Made by a program: the position numbers and the translations under genes. The notes under the pieces were generated by a model. That model did no database searches. It had not been told where the DNA came from and worked only from the letters and a program-made list of their open reading frames with translations. A stretch of DNA of 36,922 nucleotides from a bacterium (lineage in GTDB: Bacteria > Pseudomonadota > Gammaproteobacteria > Methylococcales > Methylomonadaceae): the NCBI GenBank assembly GCA_030591965.1, contig JAUVAA010000010.1, positions 1 through 36,922 on the forward strand. Direction: 5' to 3'. Within the stretch, counting starts at the first letter, position 1. Every line of letters begins with the position of its first letter. This document shows, piece after piece, positions 16,495 to 25,546 of this stretch.

Positions 16495-17727
16495 ATGTCT
16501 AAGTTTAATATTAATCTTCACGAAGCAATATACTCCCTATCTGATGCACTGGATCTGGTCGGCGTTGATCATATTCATCATGGTAAGCGAGTTGCCTTTA
16601 TGGCTGCTGAATGTGCTAAAGCTTTAAATTGGCCTGATCAGCAAATTGATGACCTGTTTCAGGCTGCTATTCTTCATGATTGCGGGGTATCTACTACTTC
16701 AGTCCATGCTAAATTAGTCCAGTTTGAGTGGGAGCGAGAAAAAGAACACTGCAAACTGGGGGCTAATATTCTGCAAGCCACCCCCGTTTTATCCCATTTA
16801 TCAGATATTATTTTATATCACCATACCCATTGGTCTGATCTGAAAACGTTTGATATTCCTGAGGATATTAAATTAAAAGCCAATTGCATTTACATGGTCG
16901 ATAGAGTTGATGTTTCAGTCTTGGGCTTTGTCTCAGGTGAATCTAATATTCTACTGGGTAAGGAAGAAATCAGAGAAAAAATAGCGGATAAAAAGAATGA
17001 CTGGTTTAACCCTGAACTGGTTGATATTTTTATGCAAGTATCCAATTCAGATGCGTTTTGGTTGTCTTTGGAAGGAGAGCATATTTCTGGGTATGTCTCA
17101 ACATGGGTTGCTCATGATTTGACTCAAGAAATTGACTTCAATGATTTAAAAAGTATTGTGCAAATATTTTCATACATCGTGGATGCAAAGAGTATTTATA
17201 CCAGTGAACATTCCGAAGGTGTCGCATGCCTATCCCGCTATTTAGCCGAGCGATTTAATTTACCTGAAGAAAACTGCGACCTTATTGAATTGGCTGGGTT
17301 ATTACATGATATAGGTAAGCTGAGAGTGCCTGATGAAATCATCGAAAAACCATCAAAACTTACGGATATAGAGTACCAAACAATGAAACGGCATAGTTTT
17401 GATACCTATAATATTCTTAAACAAGTCAAAGGTTTTGAACAAATAAGCCAATGGGCAGCTGATCATCATGAGCGTGTTGATGCCACAGGGTACCCCAATC
17501 ATAAAGGTAAAAAAGATTTGTCTATTGAAGCTAGAATTATTGCTGTAGCCGATGTGTTTCAAGCGTTAGCTCAGAGCCGCCCTTATCGAAAAGACTTACC
17601 ACCCGCTGAAATATTATCCATTTTAAAAGAACAAGCGCATACTGGACACTTGGATAAAGGTATTGTAAAAATGGTTGAAACTTATTTAGTCGAATGCTGG
17701 GAAAAGGCGATGCTTCAAACAAACTAA
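16495..17727 (+). CDS. Tandem HD / HD-GYP domain cyclic-di-GMP phosphodiesterase
   Basis: A cytoplasmic 410-residue protein with two HD domains. The first (about 15-180) has HHGKR and LHDCG with HD at 61-62. The second (about 205-400) is HD-GYP-like: LLHDIGK with HD at 271-272, RHSFDTY, HHERVD, and GYP at 332-334 (DATGYPN). HD-GYP enzymes hydrolyse cyclic-di-GMP; the consensus before GYP is DGTGYP, and here Ala replaces the first Gly. The metal-binding residues look intact, so activity is likely. It is followed 54 bp later by a GGDEF/EAL gene in the same direction, suggesting a joint signalling unit. Confidence 0.82.
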   Translation: MSKFNINLHEAIYSLSDALDLVGVDHIHHGKRVAFMAAECAKALNWPDQQIDDLFQAAILHDCGVSTTSVHAKLVQFEWEREKEHCKLGANILQATPVLSHLSDIILYHHTHWSDLKTFDIPEDIKLKANCIYMVDRVDVSVLGFVSGESNILLGKEEIREKIADKKNDWFNPELVDIFMQVSNSDAFWLSLEGEHISGYVSTWVAHDLTQEIDFNDLKSIVQIFSYIVDAKSIYTSEHSEGVACLSRYLAERFNLPEENCDLIELAGLLHDIGKLRVPDEIIEKPSKLTDIEYQTMKRHSFDTYNILKQVKGFEQISQWAADHHERVDATGYPNHKGKKDLSIEARIIAVADVFQALAQSRPYRKDLPPAEILSILKEQAHTGHLDKGIVKMVETYLVECWEKAMLQTN

Positions 17728-17781
17728 CATAAGTTTTTTTGTAACGTAGCATTCTTATAAAATTAGTTTAAAGTGAGATTT

Positions 17782-20700
17782 ATGAAGAAGAATAAACCAT
17801 GGATTTATCGCCGATTTAGCTTGGTATTTCTCCCTGCTACCTCCTTGATGATGCGGTTAAACTTCACCAAACGTGCGATTGTACTTGCCATCATCACCTT
17901 ATTTGCTTTTTCAATCGTAACAAGCAATTTATATAACCGTATTAATGCAGTTATCAAAACTTCAGAAAAAGAGCTGATTGGCTTAACCCTCTTATCACCT
18001 TTATTTAAAACAGTTCAGTTGCTACAACAGCATAGAGGGCTTTCATCAGGTGTGCTTGGTGGGACGGCAACACTGATAGAGCAACGCATAGAAAGACAAA
18101 AACAAACGGATGATGCATTCATTGTTTTAGCTAACACACTGCCATTAATTATTAGTGATTTTGAGCAATGGAAAACAATCATCAATGAATGGAGCTTAAT
18201 AAAAGAACAAGGGATGACTTGGTCTGTAAAAGATAATTTTTCCGAGCAGACTCTGATTATCGATCAATTGCTAATTCTTTCACAATCAATTGCTGATACC
18301 TATGCGCTAACTAATGCCCCTGATTTAGGTACTTTTTATTTACTTAATACAACAATCCAGCAGCTTGCCTCAACACAAGAATACCTAGGCCAAACACGTG
18401 CTTTTGGCACAGGAATGCTGGCAGAAAAGACGTCTTCTAATCTACAGAAATTACAAATCAACACTCTAATTGCTCAAGCAAATAAAGCGATTCATTTACT
18501 GCAGCGTAACCTTAAAAAAACAGCGTTTTATAACCCTTCAATTGAACAAACGTTATTACAGTCTGCTCAAAAAACATTTAACAGTTCGCACTATATTTTC
18601 GACTTGGTGGAATTAGACATTATTCAAGAGCAGTACAGCACCACGCCAAAGGACTTTTTTCAAATAACGACTGACGCTATTGATAATACCTATGAGATCA
18701 TGTTCAAGGTATTGTTGCCCACAACTGAATTACTGATCAAAAAGCAACGTTCAAATGCCAAACAAGTTCTTATCACCAGTGCCGTTATTGTTGTTCTGAT
18801 TTTTTTAGTTATGCTATATTTTTCAATAGGGATATATATAGCGACAGTTAAAAGCATTGATAGTATAGCAAAAGCAACATTAGCTTTTGCTAAAGGTGAT
18901 TTACACTCACGCTTAAAGCCAGCACCTAGAAGTGAACTTAACACGGTAATTAAAAGCTTTAATCAGATGGCTGATGAGTTAACGCGTCTTATAAATGCTG
19001 AAAAAGAAGATAAAGCACGTATAAACTCAATTATTGAATCAGCTCATGATGCATTGGTTCAAATAAATGCAGATGGAAATATCACAGGATGGAGCCATCA
19101 AGCAGAAGATATCTTTGGCTGGTCAAAAGATGATGTATTAGGTAAGTCTTTGCAAAAGACCATCGTGCCTGATCAATATAAAAAGGCATATATTCTAGAG
19201 TTAAAGCAATCCTTGCTGGCCCGTAAGGCAACAACGATGAATGAAGTGCGAGAAAAGACCGCACTTCATCGCGATGGTCATGAGTTCCCCATCGAAATTA
19301 GTGTCGCCCCCGTTAAAACTCATGAGGGTTATGAATTTAATGCTTTTATTCGTGATATTAGCGAACGTAAAGTGATTGAACAATCACTATGGGACAGCGA
19401 AGAACGCTACGGAAGTATTTTTGAAAACGCATTAACAGAGATATTTATATTTGATGCAGAAAGCTACAAGTTTATTAAAGCAAACCGTGGTGCCTGTAAA
19501 AATATTGGCTATAGTGAAGAAGAGCTAACTCAATTAACACCATTAGATATAAAGCCTGATGTGTCGCTAAAACAATTTAATGAATGGGTTGAACCACTTC
19601 GAACAGGTACAAAAGAGATTGTCCATTTTACAGCTGCGCATCAAAGAAAAAATGGTTCACTCTATCCTGTAGAAATTTATTTACAACTCACGCATTTCTT
19701 ATCAAAACCTGCTTTTGTTGCGATTATTTTAGATATTACCGAAAGGCTAAAAGCAGAAGAGAAACAGCAGTTGTCTGAGAAAGTGTTTAATAACACCAAT
19801 GAAGGTATTACCATTACAGATAATAAAGGAATTATCTTTGATGTAAATCCTGCATTCACTGAAATTACTGGATATAGCCGTGAAGAGGTTATAGGTAAAA
19901 ATCCGCGAATGTTAAGCTCGGGTAAACAAAGCCCTGAGTTTTACGCCAACATGTGGCAAAAAATTAATGAACAGGGACATTGGCAAGGCGAGGTATGGAA
20001 TAAAACTAAGGGTGGAGAACTCTATGCCGAGTTACTTTCTATTTCACCTATGTTTGATGATACCGGTAAGGTATTGCATTATGTTGGTATATTCTCAGAT
20101 ATTACGCACAGTAAAACACAACAAGAGTCCCTTGTACAAATGGCACATTATGATGTGTTAACACAGCTTCCAAATCGAGTGCTTTTAACTGATCGATTTA
20201 CTCAAGCACTTGCCCATAGCAAACGACACGAAAATATACTTGCAGTCTGCTTTCTAGATTTGGATGATTTTAAACCTGTTAATGATCTTTATGGCCATAA
20301 AGCAGGTGATGAATTATTGATTGAAGTTGCTAAACGAATTAAAAGCACCATTAGAGAGGAGGATACTGTTTCTCGTCAAGGGGGAGATGAGTTTGTTCTT
20401 TTATTAGGCGATATTGAATCATTTTCTCAATGTGAGCATACGCTTAAACGGATTATAGAATCACTTTCTCAGCCTTATCATATTGCTAAGCAGTCAATGT
20501 CTATTAGCGCATCTATTGGTATTACTTTGTATCCTTTAGATAATGCAGACTTTGATACCTTAATGCGACATGCCGATCAAGCGATGTATCAAGCAAAATT
20601 AGCGGGAAAAAATCGTTACCATTTATTTAGTGCCGAGAAAGATCAACTCATTATTCAAAAAAACATCCAACTTAAGGAAGTGGAGCAGGCTTTAAAAAAC

Positions 20701-21813
20701 CAAGAGCTTTGTTTGTTTTATCAACCTAAAGTGAATATGAAAACAGGACAAGTTTTTGGTGCAGAAGCATTAATCCGCTGGCTTCACCCTGACAAAGGCT
20801 TAATTCCTCCTCTTAAGTTCTTACCCGTTATAGAGGAAACTGAATTAGAAATTCAGGTAGGTAATTGGGTGATTAATGAAGCCTTAAAACAACTTGATGA
20901 CTGGAGAGAGCAGGGGATTAATATAGAAGTCAGTATTAATATCTCCTCCTACCATATGCAGACCCCTTCTTTCGTTGCTGACCTTCGAGCCGCTATAGCC
21001 TTATACCCAAAAGTACATTCAAAGAAGGTCCAGCTGGAAATATTAGAAAGTAGTACCTTAGGTGATATTCAATCGATAAGTCGTATTATAAAATCCTGTA
21101 TTCATGAGTTAGGAGTTAATGTGGCTTTGGATGACTTTGGTACGGGCTATTCATCACTCACGCACTTAAGAAGCTTGCCGGCGCAAACGATTAAAATCGA
21201 CCAATCTTTTGTTAGGGATATGCTTGATGATCCAAATGACTATGCCATTATTGATGGGATTATCGGCCTTGCAGAATCTTTTAATCGTGAGGTTATTGCC
21301 GAAGGGGTTGAAACATCGGATCACGGATTAATGTTACTTGCAGCAGGCTGTTATGAAGCACAAGGTTATGGCATTGCACGCCCAATGCCAGCCGATAAAA
21401 TTCCAACATGGTTATCTGGCTATAAGCCGGATACACAGTGGACAACATTTGTTGAAAATAAATACTCAGCAAAACAAATTAAGATACAACTACTTTTACT
21501 AAGTTTAAAGCACTGGAAAAATAGCTTTGAAAATAACATGCAGTCTGAGCCAGGTAGTGTTGCTAAATGGCCTCAGTTAAAAAGAAAAAAATGCCATTGT
21601 GGTATTTTTATTAAGCAAGCTATCCAAGATCAACTCTTTGATGAGTCGTGGATAAAAGAACTGGAAGCAGCGCATAATGCGATGCACAATATTGCCAGTG
21701 ATTTGTCTAATAAATATCAAGAAGGTAATGTAGGCAGTGCAAGAAATGGGCTAGATAAACTTCAAATAGCTGTCGACAAAATGACGGATATTTTGGAGCA
21801 ATATGAAAAATAA
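17782..21813 (+). CDS. NIT-like/HAMP/PAS3/GGDEF/EAL/CZB cyclic-di-GMP signalling protein
   Basis: A membrane-bound protein of about 1343 residues; a GTG start 9 bp earlier is possible. Domains in order: TM1 (about 28-47); a periplasmic helical region with LLQQHRGLSSGVLGG and LGQTRAFGTGMLAEK, resembling NIT nitrate/nitrite-sensing domains; TM2 (about 331-352); HAMP; three PAS/PAC units (about 413-780); a cyclase domain with intact GGDEF (near 867); a phosphodiesterase domain with intact EAL (EALIRW, about 994) and DDFGTGYSSL; and a C-terminal CZB-like zinc-binding domain with His1244, Cys1271, His1298 and His1302. NIT is a sensor family and CZB a zinc sensor family; both calls are from motifs only. 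It is convergent with the cd1 operon. Confidence 0.85.
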   Translation: MKKNKPWIYRRFSLVFLPATSLMMRLNFTKRAIVLAIITLFAFSIVTSNLYNRINAVIKTSEKELIGLTLLSPLFKTVQLLQQHRGLSSGVLGGTATLIEQRIERQKQTDDAFIVLANTLPLIISDFEQWKTIINEWSLIKEQGMTWSVKDNFSEQTLIIDQLLILSQSIADTYALTNAPDLGTFYLLNTTIQQLASTQEYLGQTRAFGTGMLAEKTSSNLQKLQINTLIAQANKAIHLLQRNLKKTAFYNPSIEQTLLQSAQKTFNSSHYIFDLVELDIIQEQYSTTPKDFFQITTDAIDNTYEIMFKVLLPTTELLIKKQRSNAKQVLITSAVIVVLIFLVMLYFSIGIYIATVKSIDSIAKATLAFAKGDLHSRLKPAPRSELNTVIKSFNQMADELTRLINAEKEDKARINSIIESAHDALVQINADGNITGWSHQAEDIFGWSKDDVLGKSLQKTIVPDQYKKAYILELKQSLLARKATTMNEVREKTALHRDGHEFPIEISVAPVKTHEGYEFNAFIRDISERKVIEQSLWDSEERYGSIFENALTEIFIFDAESYKFIKANRGACKNIGYSEEELTQLTPLDIKPDVSLKQFNEWVEPLRTGTKEIVHFTAAHQRKNGSLYPVEIYLQLTHFLSKPAFVAIILDITERLKAEEKQQLSEKVFNNTNEGITITDNKGIIFDVNPAFTEITGYSREEVIGKNPRMLSSGKQSPEFYANMWQKINEQGHWQGEVWNKTKGGELYAELLSISPMFDDTGKVLHYVGIFSDITHSKTQQESLVQMAHYDVLTQLPNRVLLTDRFTQALAHSKRHENILAVCFLDLDDFKPVNDLYGHKAGDELLIEVAKRIKSTIREEDTVSRQGGDEFVLLLGDIESFSQCEHTLKRIIESLSQPYHIAKQSMSISASIGITLYPLDNADFDTLMRHADQAMYQAKLAGKNRYHLFSAEKDQLIIQKNIQLKEVEQALKNQELCLFYQPKVNMKTGQVFGAEALIRWLHPDKGLIPPLKFLPVIEETELEIQVGNWVINEALKQLDDWREQGINIEVSINISSYHMQTPSFVADLRAAIALYPKVHSKKVQLEILESSTLGDIQSISRIIKSCIHELGVNVALDDFGTGYSSLTHLRSLPAQTIKIDQSFVRDMLDDPNDYAIIDGIIGLAESFNREVIAEGVETSDHGLMLLAAGCYEAQGYGIARPMPADKIPTWLSGYKPDTQWTTFVENKYSAKQIKIQLLLLSLKHWKNSFENNMQSEPGSVAKWPQLKRKKCHCGIFIKQAIQDQLFDESWIKELEAAHNAMHNIASDLSNKYQEGNVGSARNGLDKLQIAVDKMTDILEQYEK

Positions 21814-22075
21814 ATCGCAAGTTAAGGTTGCCAATTATCATTGCCTTAGATAAAAGAAGTCTATCGACAGGCTGGTCTGGGTCGATTACTGTCTTTCAAT
21901 CTAGGATCTTAATCACGATTGATTTTCTAAAATTTCAGGTGTGGTCTAAGTTACTACAAAATAAGGCCCTCTATCTGAGCATAGGTACCTACACAACTTT
22001 TTGATATTAAAATACAATGAGTTGCAAGCCAGGATAGCTCCCTCGGATTGGCAACAACCCTTCGCCTACCGCGGA

Positions 22076-22100
22076 CTATCAGCCCATCCGGGGCTGATAG
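22076..22100. terminator. Hairpin between convergent GGDEF/EAL gene and nirJ
   Basis: A perfect 10-bp stem, CTATCAGCCC / GGGCTGATAG, with loop ATCCG, lies 16 bp after the nirJ stop. There is no T-run, so it may be a rho-independent-like end or a repeat remnant. The rest of the 303-bp gap 21814-22116 shows no gene and no other clear structure. Confidence 0.5.
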
Positions 22101-22116
22101 CGGCAGTTTAACTCGA

Positions 22117-23250
22117 CTAAATTTCCGCCTCAGTTAAATAACAGCCTGGGTCTTCTGCCCAAGCGTCACCATAAACTTGTTGTGCCCTAACTCGGGTATT
22201 GCCATTACAAATAGCTTGATAAGTACATGTTGCACAGCGGCCTTTTAACGGGCGTGGTGACTGTTTCATGCCTGCCATGAGCGGGTCAGACGTATCTTGC
22301 CAGATTTCTGAAAAAGGGCGTTGCCGTACATTGCCCAAATCATAATGCCACCAAAATGTATCGGGGTGAACATTGCCTAGGTTATCAATATTAGCGACAT
22401 TAACGCCAGAAGCATTGCCGCCCCATTGTTCGAGTTTGGCTTGAATATGTTCAGTTTGTTCTGGAAATCTGCGTTTTACCCAGTGCAAAAAATACACGGC
22501 ATCGGCATCATTATTACCCGTGACGATTTCTCTATGTAGCGCTTTTTGTTCCCATTCCAGGCACTTTTCAAATAGCATATCCATCACTTCGCGGGTCATG
22601 GTAAAAAAGGCATCGGCTTTACGGTTTTTATTGCCTCGGCCACCATAATTAAGATGGGATAGGTAAAACTTGTCTAAGTCTTCATCATCCATTAATTGCA
22701 GCATCGCAGGGAAATCCTGTACGTTGTCTTGGGTTAAGGTATAGCGAATGCCGGCTTTAATACCTTGTTGCTGACATAAGTGAATGCCACGAATCGAGGC
22801 ATCAAATGAGCCTTTTTGTTGGCGGAATGCATCATGTGTAGCACCAATACCATCTAAACTAATGCCGACATATTGATAATTAATTGCGGCTATTTGTTGG
22901 ATATTCTGTTTGGTAATTAATGTGCCATTACTGGATAGGGCAACATAAAAGCCCATATCACGTGCGCGTTGAGAAATCGTAAAAATATCAGGGTGTAATA
23001 AAGGTTCGCCACCGGATAAAATCAACACGGGGACTTTAAAGGCTTTCAAATCATCCATGACTTTAAAGATAGCATTCGTACTTAATTCATCTGGAAAATC
23101 AATATTCGCAGACGTGGTATAGCAATGTTTGCAGGTTAAATTACAGCGACGGATTAAGTTCCAGATAACGACTGGTGCGGCTGGTTTACGGGCTGGTTTT
23201 AGCGGAGTAGGGTGTAGTACCTCGCGCATAAATTGACTAAGACGAAACAT
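22117..23250 (-). CDS. nirJ: Heme d1 biosynthesis radical SAM protein NirJ
   Basis: A 377-residue radical SAM enzyme that, in heme d1 synthesis, removes the two propionate side chains of 12,18-didecarboxysiroheme to leave the ring oxo groups. The 4Fe-4S/SAM motif is C36-NLT-C40-KH-C43. GGEPLLHP follows, as in SAM binding. The C-terminal SPASM-like region carries GRCATCTYQAICNGN and a late DPGC, supplying cysteines for a second cluster. Its ATG overlaps the upstream nirH stop as TAATG, showing translational coupling. It is the last gene of the operon. Confidence 0.93.
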   Translation of the reverse strand: MFRLSQFMREVLHPTPLKPARKPAAPVVIWNLIRRCNLTCKHCYTTSANIDFPDELSTNAIFKVMDDLKAFKVPVLILSGGEPLLHPDIFTISQRARDMGFYVALSSNGTLITKQNIQQIAAINYQYVGISLDGIGATHDAFRQQKGSFDASIRGIHLCQQQGIKAGIRYTLTQDNVQDFPAMLQLMDDEDLDKFYLSHLNYGGRGNKNRKADAFFTMTREVMDMLFEKCLEWEQKALHREIVTGNNDADAVYFLHWVKRRFPEQTEHIQAKLEQWGGNASGVNVANIDNLGNVHPDTFWWHYDLGNVRQRPFSEIWQDTSDPLMAGMKQSPRPLKGRCATCTYQAICNGNTRVRAQQVYGDAWAEDPGCYLTEAEI

Positions 23251-23720
23251 TATTTAATCCTTAAACCGGTTTTTTTTAAAATGCGTGTGCTGTATAGCAC
23301 TTCATGCGCGCGACAATGTTCGCCCAGTAATTTAGCTATTTGTTGGATTTGTTGTTCGGCAGCATCGGCAGTTTTTCCATGAACCATAGCGAATAAATTA
23401 TATGACCAATCAGGCAAATGACGTGGGCGATGATAACAATGGCTGACAAACTCTAAAGCACCTACTTTTTTTCCTAACTGATCAATAAAGGCGTCGTCGA
23501 TATCCCAAACAGTCATGCCATTGTGTTTATAGCCTAATTTGTAATGATTAGGAATGGCACCAATACGCCGAATAATGCCAAGTTCTTGCATGCGTGTTAA
23601 GCGTTGCATGAGCTTGTCGGCGCTAATACCAATTTGTTCGGCAAGGGTTTGGTAGGGTTCGGGCGTTAGCGGCAATCCAGTTTGGCTGGCGCTGATAATT
23701 TTACGGTCTATTGCATCCAT
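23250..23720 (-). CDS. nirH: Siroheme decarboxylase subunit NirH
   Basis: A 156-residue Lrp/AsnC-like protein: an N-terminal winged helix (MDAIDRKIISASQTGLPL, then a recognition helix ending GIIRRIG) and a C-terminal ligand domain with PNHYKLGYKHNGMTVWDI, CYHRPRHLPDWSYNLFAMVHG. In this family the paired subunits decarboxylate siroheme rather than bind DNA. The RPRxLPxWxYNLFAMVHG stretch places it in the NirL/NirH (AhbB-like) class; gene order makes it NirH. It is coupled to nirG (TAATG) upstream and nirJ downstream. Confidence 0.88.
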   Translation of the reverse strand: MDAIDRKIISASQTGLPLTPEPYQTLAEQIGISADKLMQRLTRMQELGIIRRIGAIPNHYKLGYKHNGMTVWDIDDAFIDQLGKKVGALEFVSHCYHRPRHLPDWSYNLFAMVHGKTADAAEQQIQQIAKLLGEHCRAHEVLYSTRILKKTGLRIK

Positions 23721-24163
23721 TAGGCTTCCAGTTTTAAGCCGACAAAGTATTCTTGTATTTTGGGCATGTTATAGACAGTTAATCCAGTTTGGGCTTCAAT
23801 TTGTCTAATCACTTGCTGGATTTGTTCAGGCGTTTCTGTGGCAAGAACAAACCACATATTTAATGTGTGTTCGCGTGCGTAATTATGCGCCACTTCAGGA
23901 AATGAATTAATAATCTCAGCAATAGTATCGTAGCTATCTTCGGGCGCCTTAACTGCCGCCAAAGTTAAAGCACCACCCATTTGTTCAGCATGAAACATCG
24001 GGCCAAAGCGCGATAATATGCCGCTATCTAATAATGTCTGTAAGCGCTCAATTAATGCCTGTTCGCTGATATTTAAAGTCTCGGCTACTTTTTTATAAGG
24101 TGAAGGGCAAATAGGAAAGCCATCTTGTAAACTGTTAATAATTGCGCGGTCTATTTCGTCCAT
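23720..24163 (-). CDS. nirG: Siroheme decarboxylase subunit NirG
   Basis: A 147-residue Lrp/AsnC-like protein of the NirD/NirG (AhbA-like) class, recognised by SRFGPMFHAEQMGGALTLAAVKAPED and FPEVAHNYAREHTLNMWFVLATE. It starts MDEIDRAIINSLQDGFPI, paralleling NirH. The four subunits D, L, G and H are thought to form heteromers that remove two acetate carboxyls from siroheme. It is separated from the upstream nirL by 108 bp filled with two repeats, the only large gap among the four genes. The Shine-Dalgarno is weak. Confidence 0.86.
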   Translation of the reverse strand: MDEIDRAIINSLQDGFPICPSPYKKVAETLNISEQALIERLQTLLDSGILSRFGPMFHAEQMGGALTLAAVKAPEDSYDTIAEIINSFPEVAHNYAREHTLNMWFVLATETPEQIQQVIRQIEAQTGLTVYNMPKIQEYFVGLKLEA

Positions 24164-24191
24164 TATTGTCTTTATAGGGGGATTATGGGAG

Positions 24192-24255
24192 CAATGCTGT
24201 TGACTTAAGCCCTCTCTTGTTGGAGAAGGTGCTTATTCTTAAGTCAACAGTATTG
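24192..24255. repeat. 64-bp TIR element inside the nir operon
   Basis: The arms CAATGCTGTTGACTTAAG (24192-24209) and CTTAAGTCAACAGTATTG (24238-24255) are inverted with one mismatch. The centre CCCTCTCTTGTTGGAGAAGG matches the copies at 1303 and 9030. It sits between nirL and nirG and is immediately followed by the REP at 24260. Confidence 0.78.
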
Positions 24256-24259
24256 GGTT

Positions 24260-24306
24260 GTGGGAGCGACTTTAGTCGCGGTTTTCGTGGCTAAAGCCAC
24301 TCCCAC
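24260..24306. repeat. REP palindrome overlapping the 3' end of nirL
   Basis: An outer stem, GTGGGAG / CTCCCAC, encloses two hairpins, GCGACTTTAGTCGC (24265-24278) and GTGGCTAAAGCCAC (24287-24300). The nirL stop codon (24272-24274) lies inside the first hairpin. The arm style (ACTTTAGT core) resembles the GTAGGGCGGAC family in this window. Confidence 0.75.
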
Positions 24307-24781
24307 GCGGAAAATAAAGCGCACCACGCTGTTTAAAACAGCGACGGCTAAATAAAATATCATGTGCATAATTTTCTAAAGCACAGTTTTCAATGAGATA
24401 ACTTAGCTGCTGCAGTACTTTCTCACGGGTTTTTCCATGAATCATGCAAAACAAATTATATGGCCACTGTTCGCCATGACGCGGGCGTTGATAGCATAAG
24501 TTAATAAAATGAAACTGACTTATCCGCTGCCCCATTTCATTGGCGAGTGTATCTGGCATATCAAAAACCACCATCGCATTGGAGCGATAGCCTAAGCGAC
24601 GGTGTTTGACGATCACACCGAGTCGTTTAATTAAGCCTTGCTGTTTGAGCTTGCTAAGGCGTGTGATGACTTCGTTTTCATCTAAATTTAACTGTTCAGC
24701 AATCAGTGCATAAGGACGTGAAGCAATCGGTAAGCCTTCTTGCACGGCGGCAATTAATTGTAAGTCTATCGGCTCTATCAT
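24272..24781 (-). CDS. nirL: Siroheme decarboxylase subunit NirL, with repeat-encoded C-terminus
   Basis: A 169-residue Lrp/AsnC-like protein of the NirL/NirH class: MIEPIDLQLIAAVQEGLPI, LIKRLGVIVKHRRLGYRSNAMVVFDM and CYQRPRHGEQWPYNLFCMIHG. The domain should end at LFSRRCFKQRGALYF, as its paralogue NirH ends at the equivalent place. About 11 more residues, RGSGFSHENRD, are encoded by the REP palindrome at 24260-24306, which also supplies the stop. The start overlaps the nirD stop as ATGA. It is likely functional, since the extension lies beyond the conserved domain. Confidence 0.87.
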   Translation of the reverse strand: MIEPIDLQLIAAVQEGLPIASRPYALIAEQLNLDENEVITRLSKLKQQGLIKRLGVIVKHRRLGYRSNAMVVFDMPDTLANEMGQRISQFHFINLCYQRPRHGEQWPYNLFCMIHGKTREKVLQQLSYLIENCALENYAHDILFSRRCFKQRGALYFPRGSGFSHENRD

Positions 24782-25260
24782 GCGCTAACGAAAAGGTTTT
24801 CTTCTTGAGGTTCTAAATTGAGTTGAAAACCTAAGTTAATAAAATAATCTTCTAGCAAGGGCAGTTGCATGGTTTTAAAGCTTGTTTGTAGTTCAATTTT
24901 CTCAATAACGCTGGATAGATGTTGTTGATCGCTGGCAATAAGGACAAACCAAAGGTTAAAGCGATGCTCGCGTTCATAATTGTGGTTTACTTCGGGAAAC
25001 TGACTGACTATATCCGCGACTTTAATTATGTGTGTTTCGGGGATAGCCATAGCAACTAAGGTGCTGATACCCAATTGGTTCGGCTGGATAATCGGCCCGA
25101 TACGACTAATAAAGTCCTGCTCTGATAAGACAGAAAATGCCGCAAGCACTTCCTCTTCAGTGACGCCTAAGGAGTTGGCAATATCTAAGTAAGGCGTAGG
25201 TGATAGCGGAAAGTCCTGCTGATAATCATTGAGCAGTTGTTTGTGTAGTGTAGACAGCAT
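24778..25260 (-). CDS. nirD: Siroheme decarboxylase subunit NirD
   Basis: A 160-residue Lrp/AsnC-like protein of the NirD/NirG class: LLNDYQQDFPLSPTPY at the start, FISRIGPIIQPNQLGISTLVAMAIPE, and the diagnostic FPEVNHNYEREHRFNLWFVLIA. Histidines in NHNYEREH are in the region linked to siroheme decarboxylation in this family. It is translationally coupled to nirL (ATGA overlap). Upstream it is separated from nirF by the toxin-antitoxin pair, whose antitoxin stop is only 13 bp before this ATG. Confidence 0.88.
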   Translation of the reverse strand: MLSTLHKQLLNDYQQDFPLSPTPYLDIANSLGVTEEEVLAAFSVLSEQDFISRIGPIIQPNQLGISTLVAMAIPETHIIKVADIVSQFPEVNHNYEREHRFNLWFVLIASDQQHLSSVIEKIELQTSFKTMQLPLLEDYFINLGFQLNLEPQEENLFVSA

Positions 25261-25273
25261 TTCGATTCAACGA

Positions 25274-25546
25274 TTACACATCGAGGTGTATTTTATTGAT
25301 AGTATATTGGTGCACTAGCATTTGAATAATATTTTGATAGGGCACGCCATTTTCAAGGCTTTTTCTTTTTAATTCATAGAGATCATTTTCAGGTAATCTG
25401 ATTGAGACTGCTTTTTTTTTCTCCTGTTTGATATAGCTTTGTAACTCTAAAGTTCTTTGTTGTAGATCACCTGTACTGTGCCACTCGCCATTTTCAACGC
25501 TCTCTAAAATACCTTGCTCATATTCGTCTAACTTGTATTCAGTCAT
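25274..25546 (-). CDS. CopG/BrnA-like antitoxin
   Basis: A 90-residue acidic protein. The first half (LDEYEQGILESVENGEWHS) is typical of antitoxins that pair with BrnT-like toxins. The second half is a ribbon-helix-helix DNA-binding unit, KKAVSIRLPENDLYELKRKSLENGVPYQNIIQMLVHQY. It would neutralise the toxin encoded just upstream and repress the pair's promoter. Its start overlaps the toxin gene's end by 8 bp. The toxin-first order matches BrnT-BrnA modules. Confidence 0.75.
   Translation of the reverse strand: MTEYKLDEYEQGILESVENGEWHSTGDLQQRTLELQSYIKQEKKKAVSIRLPENDLYELKRKSLENGVPYQNIIQMLVHQYTINKIHLDV

Noticed and set aside
21814-22075. Possible gene or riboswitch between the GGDEF/EAL gene and nirJ
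   Set aside because: There is no open frame of note and no recognisable conserved RNA structure apart from the hairpin at 22076.
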